Below, one piece after another: positions 11,790 through 25,136 of a stretch of 64,000 bases of DNA (positions are counted from its first letter, which is position 1; each line of letters begins with the position of its first letter). Made by a program: the position numbers and the translations under genes. Below the pieces are notes generated by a model that made no database searches, was not told the origin of the DNA, and saw only the letters and a program-made list of their open reading frames with translations. Location: the NCBI GenBank assembly GCA_963969495.1, contig OZ018330.1, positions 65,152,513 through 65,216,512 on the forward strand. The letters are read 5' to 3'. This stretch comes from Ceratothoa steindachneri. Taxonomy: Eukaryota; Arthropoda; Malacostraca; Isopoda; Cymothoidae.

Positions 11790-14700
11790 TATCTTGTTAG
11801 AACCACCTATTAGTGATGACGGAAAGTGAAATAAAAATAAGCCATATCACACTTTTTGAATACATTATATTTTTTTGTTCTCCTAGCTACTGACAGCAAG
11901 AGGAATAACCACCGAAACTATTAATAATTCTTTTTTAACGGAAAATAAACCAAAGGAACACAACACATATAAAACACAAACAAGAACAAGCAAAATAAAA
12001 GCTGAAAAGCATGCTCAGGTCCCAGGGAAGTGGCCTTTTTTCTCTCTCAGGGAACCAAACATGCAACCAACACCCTACAACTAAATAGTGTGGGGGCTTG
12101 CCCTTTTTAAAGAAAGCTTACTGTGAGGGTCAAAGAACCAAACTTGCAAGTAAAAAAAAACGGTAGCACCTCCACTGATTCTTGTACCAGGACAAGGTGC
12201 GTGTTACCAAACAGTCGTTATCACAAGGTTCAAGAGGGCTCTCGTCAGGTGACACTGCTGGACGCGTGTGTGCATGATTCAGATATGACAAAAACAACCT
12301 GAAGCCCTGAAACCGTAAAGGCATTGGGGCATAAGCCCACGGAAATATCCAGGTGTAATGACGCGCAACTTAAGATTCCCTTCGACCGTCTCCCATTTTC
12401 TTTCTCAGAAAGTCCAAAGGGTTGAACAGCATCTTTTCATGCAGCCAGAGTAAGGAAGAGCAAAACGCTGGTCCCTTCGCCCTGTCCTTGCAGATTGTTT
12501 GGCCCCTTTTAACAGCATTCAGTTCCAGCAATTACTTCATGTCCATGAACCCAGCAAAAGATAATCTTGACAACTTTACGGATCGCAGCCACCACGGAGT
12601 CATCGATACTGCAAATCAGGGAATGCGGAGATTCCAGTGCCAAGAGGAAATTCGGTGCGCTCTGAGTCGCTATAGATCAAACTCTTTTCTTAAAGAAGAG
12701 CTCGGTGGGGAATCTCTCTTACCGAGTGGTTTATTGCAACCAGCTCGGCCGTAAATAAAGATACAGCGCTTTGAAGAACTCTACTGGAATAAATAAGAGG
12801 GAAACGGCATTGAAACCAAACTTATATCCAAATTTTAAGACATACTTGTACATTGGCACGCCTCAAGCTGACAAGACATGTGCTCCATAAATGCGAACGG
12901 AGTACTCCCGCTGGTATAGAAACTTTAAGAGAAGAGGCGTGGCAACGAACGTTTAAAGGTAGCGTCCTCTGCGGTGGCGTCTTGGCTGAACTAGCGGTAC
13001 CACCCGCTCAAGAGCTACTTCTAGCTATCGAAGGAATTTCATTGCCCTAAACCTAGAAGACTTAGGTTATGATTGGCACATCACAGCGGCACATACTGCA
13101 TCAAGATATGTCGCGCATGAAATGAGATATGTTGGTGAGCGAGAGAGATGATGGGCTCACAAGTCCAAACGCTTAATGCACTATCTAGGCCGTAGTGCGA
13201 TTAGAATCATCCTAGCATCAATACAGTGGCTCTTTACTCAAGGCTATGAATACGTGGGTCACTTTAAGGCTTTGATTAAAATTAAAACCAAAAGTGCACT
13301 ACTTTACTCTTGCACATATAAACTCGAAGCTCGTGCGCTCCGACCTAGAGATAGATTTATTTAAAAAAAACAGTTGAAGTCAACGTTCTAGCGTAAGTAA
13401 GCATCTGTTTACACAAAGCCTAACTCGTCCTCATGTGGTGGGAGGGTCTGAATGATATCCATTTCGATGTGGAATGAAATTTAAAAAAGCCACAATGTGC
13501 ACGAGACAGGTGGCGTCCGCTCTCCGAATATTAAACTAGGCTACCATTAAATAATTTCTACATTAAATTGCACGCTGGTAAACAAGGGACACATCTTCCC
13601 TTCAGATTTTGTCGGACAAAGCTAACAAAGACCTCACATATCACCAGGTATCGAAGCATGGCGTACGGCATATCATTCGGACGATGAGTGGTATCTGTTC
13701 GCGTAGCGTTGTCAAAACTCTCATCGATTATTACTAACAGGTTGAAATGTTTATTGCCTCTAGAGGTGAATTACAAAAGGCGGTCCCCAGAGAACCAAAA
13801 TCGTGCTTTAAATGTTGGCAGAATAGCACACCAGTCAGAAAATGCAGACTAAGCATTTTTTGAAGGATTTGCCATCAACGCAAGGTCAGAGATTGCGGTC
13901 CCGTCCTCCTGGAAAATTGAAAGGGGTCTTTCAAAATATTGAAACTTAACCCTCGCTCGACCAAAGTCACCCACAGAGAAAACGTTTGAGCGGCTTTTGT
14001 AGCGCATATTGAAATCTAGGTTCTCTTTAATGCTTGTCACACACTCGGCTTACCACAAAGGAAGCTACTTGCAAAATGTACAGATGTTCTAGATATAGTA
14101 GTAAGTCAATAAAGGTTCGAGAGAAAAAATCAACGGCTTAATCAACCTGTCCTAAATGCAGAGACTACAGGGATATATCAGGTCTGGTAGGACTTGTCTC
14201 ACAGGATTGATCGTGTAGTTCTGCCAGATGGAGTGCCTACTATCCAATTCCCGGAGGTGAAAGGGTCTCAACAACTTTGCAACAACGCAATGGAAGTCCA
14301 CCAATCGATGTTAGCTGACGAAGGAATATATAGTAAGACAGATTCCTCGGCAATTACAGCTAAGAAAAATGTAGTCAAGGCCTTGCTGAAACGAGATGCG
14401 GGTCCCTCATTAAGATGGAACACAGGGAATGGCCGTAACTCTCTTGTAGGCTGGACTTCTGGAGATGTTTTCCTCAGAATGCGCTGAAGGCGCTACTACT
14501 GCCTTCGAAAACCTCCCGAAGCTTGGCTAATCGAACAAATTTGCTCTTCTCCTGTTTGAAATAATTCGACGGGATGGGCGGCTTTGAGATTGAGCATTCC
14601 TCGTACTTTGCATGGACCAGACTTTTTAAAGTACTACGTTAAGCCCCTAACAAAAGCGAGGGAGGGTAATCTCTTTTATTGATGCTCTCCTTTCGGGGAA

Positions 14701-17230
14701 AGACTTAGGAGGCACAGAGGTTGGCCTCTTGATCATCTTCGGTGGATTTGCATCTTGTGAGTCTAACGACTCGTCGTAAACACACCGACGCTTATCTCTT
14801 TTGCGAAGGGTTTCATCGAGAAGGCTTTGATTTTAGCCGATGGGGCAAGAGTCGGCAATGATGAAAGCCTTACCAGCGCAGGGACTAAGAGAAATAAATC
14901 TTGCAGAAGAGTCCATGTTCGCAAGGCTAGATACGCAAGGAGCAGAGGGTCCTTTCTTAAACTTAGAGGCGTAGGAGGTCCCAGGGCGAAAAGAAAAATC
15001 ATCGGCTTCTCAACAAGGGCTTTGGTCTGCAGACTGGACTACCTGAACCCTCTCAAACTAGTAACACTCATATCGCTTCGAAGAAGGGAGAAGCAATTAT
15101 TTATCGGAAGCGTCTCATTCGAGAAAGGGCAATCTTCGGTTCCTTACCAAGACTCTAACTAATGTCTGAAGCTGATGGAACATTTCTCCTTTGGTAAACA
15201 TGCCTCTATCCGTAGAACGTATAATCAGAATCGTTTGAAAAAGAAGCCACGAAGTCACCAATACATCATTCACCTTATTGTTACTTTGCTCGGAAGTCTG
15301 GGTCTTGCCCGATCTACCCAAGGGCGTTGTGGAAACGAACGTGCAGCCCTGGGTCTCGTCAGCGGCCGATTCATCAAGGAGACACGTTCATATTTTTAGA
15401 CGCCCTAAGTCAGAAGGCGATACACCCATATATTTATATTCTTATTCATTTTTTTTGAGGGGGGTGATAAGGAGGGGTGCCTTCTTCTCCCCCCCTCCAC
15501 CTGATGATACCCCGGGGCCGGACTGGTAAGCCTCATCCCGGTCCTTCTCCATAATTGAAAAGAAACCCGCTGCAAGTAGAGCCGCATTGAAAAAGGTGAC
15601 CCACGTGTCCCACTGTGAGGGTGTTGCTCATTAGTGGAATTAGGCTCCGCAGTGTCTGTCACAAGTGTTTTCTCCTAGCCTCCTAAAAGGTGATCTGCGA
15701 ATTATATTACATAGACTAGTATTTTCACAAAGTTTATGGTAGAGTGCGGTGCTACTAAACGCAGGCAAGTAACGTCGGGAAATAGCACAATTGATCTAAC
15801 CACTTCTTTGATTCCAAGTGAGTTTGCCTTATCCAGGTGCTCCCGTCGAGAGCGAGCGAGTCTTTACATCCTGTTACATCCTGTTTTCTGCCCTTGCGAA
15901 AGATAAGGGGATGGTCATCGCTTGTGCAGTTTAGAGATTCGCCCGAAGGCATCACTGAAGAAGGAGTATAAGGGAAAAGCTCCCTTACGTGAAGATATAG
16001 GAGAGGATGAAGCCTCCGCTCCGATTGGAAGTCTTGGAGGGGTCTCTTGAAAAGCATAGGTGGGGTTACCTCCTTATTTGGGGTGGAGCTACCCAACTGC
16101 AGCTCAGAATATGATTAAAGGGCAACCTCTTAACTATTTGAGGAGGTGGAAAAGAGAGACATAACACCGTTTGAGTCACTTCACCATCTCCAGCAACTAT
16201 GGAAACACAATTAAAATAACGAATGGGAAAAGATCCTATCACTCCTTTATTGCTTGGGAGGCATAAAGAAAAATCCTGATAGTATCAGATACATCAGGCA
16301 TGTGATCATTTACACAAACTGACCTTGGAATCCTGGCTAAAATACTGGCATTGACAATCCCACCCACCGTACTCGCGACTTTGAACTTGCTATTTAACCC
16401 GTAGATGATGTGGCGTTAAAGAGAGTCGGTCAATCAGTACACTCAACACCTAATACCTACCCTAGCTATCGTGCTTTCGGCACTCTTGGCAAGTAGGGAC
16501 CTCACTGTGTAAATTTACACTTTGTCTGGTTCTGGTATGAGGCTGAAAGATTATGGAGAGACTAAGGGATGTAAAAGAGTTAGGTAGTTTCATTAAGAAT
16601 CCCTAACACTGTCAATCCCCAACACTGGAAAGTAGAAGGCGTTCTTGTCCTCTAGTTTCAGTTGAAACAGAGGTGTTTTCTCCCACTCCAACGTCTACTT
16701 ACTGGTCAGAAGTAAATTAAGAAAGATCTGAAAGAAAAGTGTTGAATGCAGAGAAGATTAAATATAGTGGAAAATATAAAGCCGAAGATTCATTGCAAAT
16801 ATTGAAGAAGATATTTTACACAAGTGTGGACACTTTGGCAATGAAGCCGTGCCAGATGGTGCTGAAACTTTTAGCATTTTGGCCGGGAAGACCTGGTTTC
16901 CTCTACGTTTCAGTTGTAGCAGTCTACGCAGTGTATTTACAGTAGAATTATTATAGAAATGGTATAGAAACGTGTTAAATATTCATTAATATCAGTTATA
17001 CTTCAAATGGTGTTGATGCTTTTAAGGACTTTGTGGGTTCTAGTTTTAACTAACACTTGCAAAATGTGTTATGAAACAGTGTTCTAAACAGAAATAGTTT
17101 ACAAAAAGGGTGCTTTGTTGCCATAAAAATTGTCTGAAAGATAACGTTTACGTGTGAATATTGCTTCCTATCACTTTGCTCGAAATGCTGGTGAGATATT
17201 TCTGGAAGGAAATGTTATGGATCTGGTTCT
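11790..17230. other. Unrecognised region of intermediate GC
   Basis: This stretch is visibly less AT-rich than the flanking BEL element. It has many short open frames on both strands (for example 14194-14487 plus and 15755-16096 minus) but no domain, catalytic motif or splice-consistent exon chain that I recognise. It could be decayed mobile DNA or single-copy intergenic sequence. No repeat boundaries were found. Confidence 0.4.
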
Positions 17231-17760
17231 GAAATGTCAGTTTTTTACTTCCAAATTTAAAGCAATAAGCTTTGGCACATGTTACTCCTCCAAAACCCAT
17301 TCCTACTCCTAGACACTTACTCCAACAGCAGAAGATTATGTTTAGCACTTGGTGGAATTTGAAAGGAGTATACATTATTACCTCCTCAATATTAACTAAA
17401 CATTTACTGTCGAGAAAATGTTAAACAATTACAACGATTAAATAAAGCTCTTGAACAAAGCGTCGTTAAATGATCAACCGAAACGGTGTCTTCCTCCTTG
17501 ATGACAATCCACACCTATTAGGTTAGGAAGGTATGGTTCATCCTCCATATTTAGCAGATCTTGCATCATCTAATTACCATTTATTTAAGTCACTACAACA
17601 TTAACTATATAAATGACAATGTCTATGAGGTAAAAAATAAATCTTTAAGAAAGGTATCAACAGCTTAGTCCCTCAATAAAAACTATTTTGTTGAATAAAT
17701 GTATTTTTTCAACTCAAATTATTTTACTTTTCTTTCAAAAACGAAAGTAGTTTCTGAAAA
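17230..17760 (+). pseudogene. mariner transposase relic
   Basis: Frames switch but the mariner order is kept: a WWNLKGVY box near 17350 (usually WWD.KGV), LPPQY then IYCRENVKQLQRLNKALEQ near 17375-17460, NRNGVFLLDDNPHP near 17475-17515 around the second catalytic Asp (normally HDNARPH), and VHPPYLADLASSNYHLFKSL near 17535-17600 at the third Asp position, where the usual SPDLAPSD is altered. Stops and frameshifts disable it. Only about the last half of the roughly 345-residue protein is visible, and no terminal inverted repeat was identified. Confidence 0.8.
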
Positions 17761-18972
17761 CCCTTTACATATCGCCACTTCGTGTAAGAAATGTAGAACC
17801 ACCCAACCAAGCGCGCAGAGACAAACCTCAGGTAGATATCTCAAGCTAGGACTTTGAACCAAAGAGTGATGCATATCTGGGGAGATAAACAGTCTTTATA
17901 GCTGTTGCAGGAAACGATCAATCCAATGCGCTGCACCGTACAGGTGAGCCCAATATTCATGCGAACAAACGCAATCTGAAAACTCAAAAAACTTGCGAGG
18001 TAAGCTCAAGGAAATGAACACTGCCCAATGAAACGCATCACCTTCAGAGGTTTTGCCTCCTATGAGTATAACGACTTAATGGAGGCAGCGGCCGTCTTGC
18101 AGAAAGCGAAGCGGTCACTTTAGAGGAAGTGGAACGATGTTGGTTTTAGCAGTGTGATATTGGAACCCGCATTCCAGCCAGCATATTATTGTCGCACCAA
18201 ATGGAGGCAGAATCCGGAAAAGCGTTCTTATTGGGCATTCCTATCAAGCCCCATGGAACGAAATTTGTTTTGCACTCTGTACCTTCAGTTCAATTTCAAG
18301 CAAGTACGAGTCAAATTGCTTTCAAGAAGCAGGGTGCGACTCACTACAATTAATATAGTTAAGATAAATTATGCTTCGAGTTCTATTGAATAGATAGTCC
18401 CTAATCAAAGGAGAATAAATAGGAAAGTTAATAACATTCATTAGAAAATGTTGATACAAATGTGACATTGAAAACAATGACATCACCGTGCAGAAGGAGG
18501 CATTATTTATATAAGTGGGTAAAAGGGGTAGGGTAAAATAATACTCCGTGACCTTCTTCACTTGTTTGTCTGTATATCTACTCGATCGGAAGAATACCAT
18601 TTGAGCTTTATTTCATTAGATACTTTCCATATATTTATTTCTTTTACATTTATATGTCTATAAGCGCGACTGTAGCTACGCCAGTCTTTTCGCCTCATAT
18701 TCTGATCTCTGTCTTTCTTTCAGATTAGGGCTAGAATATAAGCTGGCTACCTTCCTAATGGTTTTAATACATATACATATATATAAAATAAATCTATATC
18801 CAGGTAATAGCTACGATAGATTAAATATACCTACAAATAAAATAGGAGTCATTATGCACCTTTATTATGTATATGTCTGTGTTTGCACCTACGATTTTTA
18901 GTCGTGGGCGCATCTACATCTCACTATGACGGACGATCGGTCGGTCCGTCTGCTCCCTTTTTGCTTTTTTCG
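17761..18972. other. No gene recognised
   Basis: Mixed-composition sequence. A small inverted repeat GACGGAC / GTCCGTC lies at 18928-18950. Nothing else is supported. Confidence 0.4.
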
Positions 18973-19217
18973 TTTTGGTAGTAACATTGTAACTATTCGG
19001 CAGATTCTAACACAATTTGGAATCCTTACGTTGTTTTACATTTTCTTTCGAATGCTATATTTGTCAAAGTCCTCCCAAGGTTAACCAGGGAATTATTTGG
19101 CAATAACATCATAACTATTCTGCCGATTCTAACGGAATTTGAAACTCTTATGTTGATTTACATTTACTTTCTAACGATATAATTGCCAAGGTCCTTCCAA
19201 GGTTATTCCGGGAATTA
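18973..19217 (+). repeat. 122-bp tandem duplication
   Basis: Two adjacent copies (18973-19094 and 19095-19217) run from TTTGG(T/C)A(G/A)TAACAT to GGGAATTATT and look about 80% identical. No coding potential was seen. Confidence 0.75.
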
Positions 19218-21875
19218 TTGAAAGTTTTGAAGGTCGTAAAGTCATAAATCAGAATAAGTGGGAGCCCGTCACTTTGGTCAGCAGACCTTGTTTATAGAAT
19301 TTTTCTGCACACATTAAATCACATACATTATCAACTAACTGTTAAGTACAATATAATTTTCAGATGAATACAATGTTAGCATATTACTTTCATACCATAA
19401 CCGAGTGGAAGAAGATTTTTGGAATAGATATTTGTGATCACATCTGCTGCATTCTATAACACTGATCTTTTAGCCACATTCATGCAGAAAACACTGTCTT
19501 CACAAATATCTCCCTTATAGACAACTACGACGCTGTTCCCTATAAGGACGGTGATTTTCAAATTCCCTCAGGTTCCGAAAATTGAATCAAGCGGACCTTA
19601 CGGTGTACAAAATTTCGACTTGTCATACAATATCTTGTCTTCGTAGAAAACACTGTACTTCCATTCGGTTCAGGCACTTTGTCTCCTGCTACAAAATTCT
19701 CCATTGGCATACTTACATAAGCAGAACATTCCTACTTCACCTAGTTGCATCAACTTTCTACTCACTCGTAGAAGAACTCAAGCAACTTTCACGGGCTCTC
19801 TTTGCTCTCAAGAAATAACAATGGTTGGTACCTCACACGTAATTACGTATCAAAATGGAAGGAATCATAGACTTCAAACTATATGGTATGCTTATTTTTA
19901 ATTTAAGTTGCTATATTTCACGCTACAACTCACAGTCAACCATTATGTTATTCTTCCCCTTTCCTAAAAATCAATTCTCCTAGAACAGTGTACGTTTCCG
20001 CATCCTAACAATGTAGAGAACCTTGAATGACCATACAACCTGCTAGAGGCATTTATAAGCCAACAGAAAAAAACAAATGCATTTGTTCCTCATGCCTCCG
20101 GCCAATATTTAGAAAATTACAATGAAAGCCAGAAACCCCAACGAGGGACAAATAGGCAATTAAAAAGTTCCCTCCTCCGCCAACGATATTTGAATAAGCT
20201 GTCGATTTTACGCGTCCGAAAATTGATCAGCATTGGGAGCATGACTAAGGTATAGCGGACATGGAATTATTACCACACACGATACCTCGATTTAAGCCCC
20301 GTTGCTATAATATACCAAGGACGTATCTAACTAAGCCAAAAAGTCGTCGGACCTGAGTATTGGTACTTGAACGCATGTTAATAGAATGTGGCCTAACATC
20401 TGAGGGTAATTTCATGTCATGAATTTACGACTTTGGAAAGGGTGTTGAACGATCGCATATGCTTGATGTGCATGCATTTTAAAATCTAGCTGTATGGACG
20501 CAAAGTTTATTAGGCTGGTAATAAATAAATGTTATTTTCAAAGGAAAGAAAAATACTTTTTAATAGACAAAAATATACATATAAATTCAGCAAAGAGACT
20601 TCCATCATTTTAGTGAATAGTCTCCTATCGTTTGAATAAAGAGTGGATACATTTTTAAAGAAATCATTCTGTGATGAGGATATTAGATTTTCGTATTTAT
20701 TTCCACTGTTTTCATATCAGAATAAACTAAGACACTTTGGTCATGATGTAATAACTTAAATGATATTCAGATGGGGCAAATTTTAGTGAAACTAGCAAAC
20801 ATGATTATACATATTATGGGTTCTACTGCATTCAAGGCATCTTATTTTGTAAGTAAAATGAATTTATTTATTTTTTCAAGATATTTTAAATTTTTATATC
20901 ATGTTTGTTTCTGGAAGGTTAAGGGGAGCCTACTTATTTCTGGAGAGTTAAGAGGAGCCTACTTCCTGTAAAGCACCGCATGGATGAGCAAATCAATCCT
21001 GATATATATTTCTAACAGTCAATTTCAAGAATAGGGAACCAAATGTAAAAGAATATCATCGAAAGGAAAAAGATTATCATAATCAATGTAAATTTAATGT
21101 TAGATGGAGCACTATACATCATCTCACTTTATGCGGCCATTTTAACTTTCTTATTCTATAGTTTTGCCAATTGGAAATAATCTACCAAAGCTCTGCTAAC
21201 CAAACCTAAGCGAAGCCCACTTACCCACTTCCACTTCTTGGTTCAATTTTCCTTACCTCACTTATACTTAAAATGAATCCAAAACCTTAATTTAAGTCTG
21301 AATATGGAAAAAAATAAGTGAGTTCTTATAACGGTTGGGTTTTTAAGGCGTTTGTATATTTGTTTTGTCATTTCCATGTTGACCATCTGGACATTTAGCG
21401 CATTTGGACTAGTTCATTGTTTCAGCCTAACTGGGAGTGGGTCCTCCCAGAACACTGTAAGTCTGGAACGTGCTTTTAGCCAATTTTACCATATCAAGAA
21501 TAGCGAAACCCAAATTATTTATGTCAATAATAGCGAAACAAAATTTACCCATTACTCATGTCTTGAATAGCGAACCTCATAATGATTTTATTTTTAAGTT
21601 TTTATGACCTAAATACAACAGAATGAAATATCATTTAAAAAAGTGTATTTCGTTATAGACGATCAATTTTATATTAACATGTATTTTCCATTTTTTTTCA
21701 TAAAAGTCATTATTTTGTAATTGTAGTTTACCTTTTTCTATTTCATGCATAGGTAAGTTTTTTAAGGAACTAACTCAAAACTGGCGATCTAGCAAGGCTG
21801 GCCAAAGTTTATTGAGCACTATATAGCTCACTCCCATATTATAATTGCTTTGGTAGACTTCAGTTATTTCGGAAT

Positions 21876-21881
<6 letters not shown>

Positions 21882-21919
<38 letters not shown>

Positions 21920-21946
21920 CAATAATTATATATATTATATATATAA
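21882..21946. repeat. (TA)n microsatellite, interrupted
   Basis: Pure (TA) to 21918, then two shorter TA blocks separated by ACAATAA. Confidence 0.9.
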
Positions 21947-23546
21947 CAATTATTTTCATATTTTTATAGAAATTGAGTCACTTAAACACCTCCCCGTATT
22001 GGTGGCCATGTTTGATTGCAAAACGCAGGGAGGACGATATAAAATAGTTATAATAATATCTTCAGAGTAATCCTTGATTTTACTATGATTTTGTTATTTA
22101 ATTACATGCAAAATTCTTCTGAACTTAATTGCCAAAGCTTTAAGAGAAGGTATTTGAAAAGCTAGATTTGTGGAATGGGTAAATTTTCAACATCATGGAA
22201 ATTTATTATAATCATCACTTAAGATGAAATTGTTTCCTGCATGCATTCAGCATCCTAGTAACCAAATCACATATGGAGTCAATTGCTTCATAATTGCTTT
22301 TTGGTTAAGGCCTATAGGAAGTAAAGTTTTTTTCACTCTTCTAAAATCTATAGAGCAAATAATAAACGGTTTTCGTGTCAAAGCTTATCTATCAACTGTA
22401 CTAAATATTCGAATTCGCAACATAATCTACGTATTTCGCCTATAGAGACATACATACGAGTATTTATAATAATCCTAACTTTCTTTTGGCCTAAATATGT
22501 ATGGAATTCCATGAGAATTTGCGTCTGCATGCAAGGCTCGTAGTTGCTTATGACGATGTGATTTCCATGCGGGGTAAATGAAAGAGTGCCCGGTACTACC
22601 ATCTCTGTGGGGCTTGATAAGATGGATAAAGGTAAATGGTACCTGAAATATTTGCTCTATTGAATAATAGATTAAATAACACACTGAAGCAAGACATTTC
22701 TGCCTAGTTATATAACACTAAAAAGCCGGGGAGTCTCAGAGTGTTACAGAAGAAAACCACCCTTTTGATTTTATTTGGCCAGAATCACATTTCCTGCTTG
22801 ACACACTGAATATTAGCTCCAAATAGGTTGTAAAACCTGTTATGCTTTACCCACAGAATGAGGACTAGAGAAAAGCATTGAATATAACGTGAATCGCAAG
22901 ATGATGAATGAGATACTGAACATGGTGTCAAGATAATGGGACTCTTGCAAATGTCAGAAAAACAAATGCCAATCTAAAGGATTATCCTTTGCAAGATGTG
23001 GAGTTCAAAAGCCGAGCTTTTGACTGCTTCAAAAAACAAACTCTCAATAAATAAGTGTATAAATTTCATTATGAAACTAATCATCACGTAATGCTTTCAT
23101 TTCTTGATCGGGTAGAGTTGTGAAAATTTTTAATTTCAAATATATGTCATGGATAAAGTGCCTTGTCTTCCTTGAGTATAAGAAAAAGATTTTTGTGATA
23201 TTTCTGAAAACTTTGCCTGTGCCAATGTGCCAATTTGTGTTTCAAGATTATCATCATTAAATAGGTTAGAGCGAGGATTGAGACACTTTAATTTGATACA
23301 TAGTTTATTGCCCTATCTTGTTTAGATAAAAGGTTATAGTGAAAGAAAATGATTTAAGGCTCCCTGGGATTGGTCCTTTTGGTAGATTTCAAGGAAGAAA
23401 TTGGCAGTGCTTCCGAACATCCGTGGTCATAATAGTTCTCATTTTGGGCTTTTCAGCTCAAAAAACATGGAGAAGTATAAAAATTATGAAAATAGAAAAT
23501 TTTGATTTTTGAACAGGCCATAACACACTGTACTAAAAAACCTGCC

Positions 23547-23573
23547 CAATAAAACCTTGAGCAGGTTTTATTG
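23547..23573. repeat. Perfect 11-bp inverted repeat with 5-nt loop
   Basis: CAATAAAACCT and AGGTTTTATTG flank TGAGC. No gene or T-run suggests a terminator. Function unknown. Confidence 0.8.
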
Positions 23574-25090
23574 TTTGGCCGCTTATAATCAAGTGGATGG
23601 AGTAAAGTAGATTGATTGATCTAGAATTTAGGTCGTCAAACATACGTCTGAGGCTAAAGCACTCTACAGTATGAGATTTGAATGACTCATGTTCTAGTTG
23701 ATTTCGAGGTTTCACATTGAAGTCGCTGTCTTTCCAGCGGTAGTGTCAGCCCTACGAGAACAATGAAACAAGAATGGAACATCCCGTAGTTTTATGTATC
23801 TTTTGAGGCTGGCTCTAAACGCTGGGAGAATTTGAACAGATCCTCTCCGTCGATAACTTTCTGAATTTGAGCATTTGGGTTAGTAAGTGTATGCATCTGT
23901 TCTGTTTCTAATGGTAATAGCAAGCAATTTTCCCAGACCCGGAGTGTTACTAAGCAGAAAAACAGAATACTGACCTCTCATTGTGGTTTCAATGACGCAT
24001 ACTACACAGGGAGAGTAAAAACACACCACGACTATGTAAAGATTGATTTACACAAAGGTTCAAATGAACAGTTGTTATTGTTTTCGTTGGCGTTTGCGTG
24101 GCACAAGCAAGGCTGAGAGAAAATGGAGATAGATATTTAAGTGCGAGTAACAGTCTTAGTGAAGAAAAGATTTGTTTCGAGTCCCCTAACACTTTAATGA
24201 TAATGCTCCTATGGTCATAGTCGTTAGCCGAATCACTGATGACTTGACTAAATATAAATTGCATCAAAAGAAAATATCGAAAGGTCTTGGCGACAATTTT
24301 TCCATTGAAATACTGATTCCCTGCTTATTTCTATACTGGTGGATTGCATTTATAGACTTCAATTGACTGGGTTCTTTTAAACGCATTTTGTCTGGATTAG
24401 ACCTTCGATTGGATGAAGGGGTTGATGGAAGCTCGAGAGATCAGTGCTGGTTTCAGTTTGTGTAAGGTATGCCTTGGAATTCTTCAAACTGGAATTTCCG
24501 ATAGTCTTTCGTAGAAGCTAAAGTCCATTACTTTTATTTCCTATACGGTAATAGTAGACAGATTGGTATTTGGCAGAAAGTACGAATATAAGTAAAAGTT
24601 TATGTTGGAAGGAGTGTCGATAGTAAATCAGGCTATTTGGTCTTACTTGTTATTATAAAAATAGAATTGATGGTGGGAAGAGGATGAGAAGAGGTAAATA
24701 TATTAAACTTCTGAAGATGATAGTAGATAATCTAATCCTCAGTAAATAAAACTATCTTGCTTATCTCATTATGCCTTGTTATCAATACTTATACAATCAC
24801 ATATTAAAACTTTACCCTCTTTCAGTAAATTTATTAGTAATACTTAAATCTGAATAATAAAAACATTTTCCAGAATTTAATTTTTAATCCGCCTTGGTTT
24901 TAAACTTTGTTAAGGATTTGGCTTCCAAACTTTCTGAAAATTTTCTCAAATCACATCTCCATACAGTGCAAGCTTTAAGTATAAATAAAGGGAACCAACC
25001 GTCTGCTGTAGATCTGGTAGCTTTTAAATTCGAGTAAACAAGTTACAATTTTAATCAATACAAATTTTTCCGAGATCGTCTGTCTCGACG

Positions 25091-25136
25091 CTGTATGCCG
25101 TAAATACCACCTCGAGGCTGTATTTGAGGCATACAG
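25091..25136. repeat. 46-nt hairpin, two-segment stem
   Basis: CTGTATGCC pairs with GGCATACAG and AAATAC with GTATTT, separated by a 2 x 2 internal mismatch and closed by a loop of about 12 nt. It is too short and isolated to call a microRNA precursor. Confidence 0.7.

Noticed and set aside
11790..16700. Endogenous large DNA virus segment
   Set aside because: The GC shift suggested foreign DNA, but no viral protein motif was recognised on either strand.
18928..18950. Inverted repeat GACGGAC/GTCCGTC as transposon end
   Set aside because: Seven-bp arms with no partner or duplication. Chance cannot be excluded.
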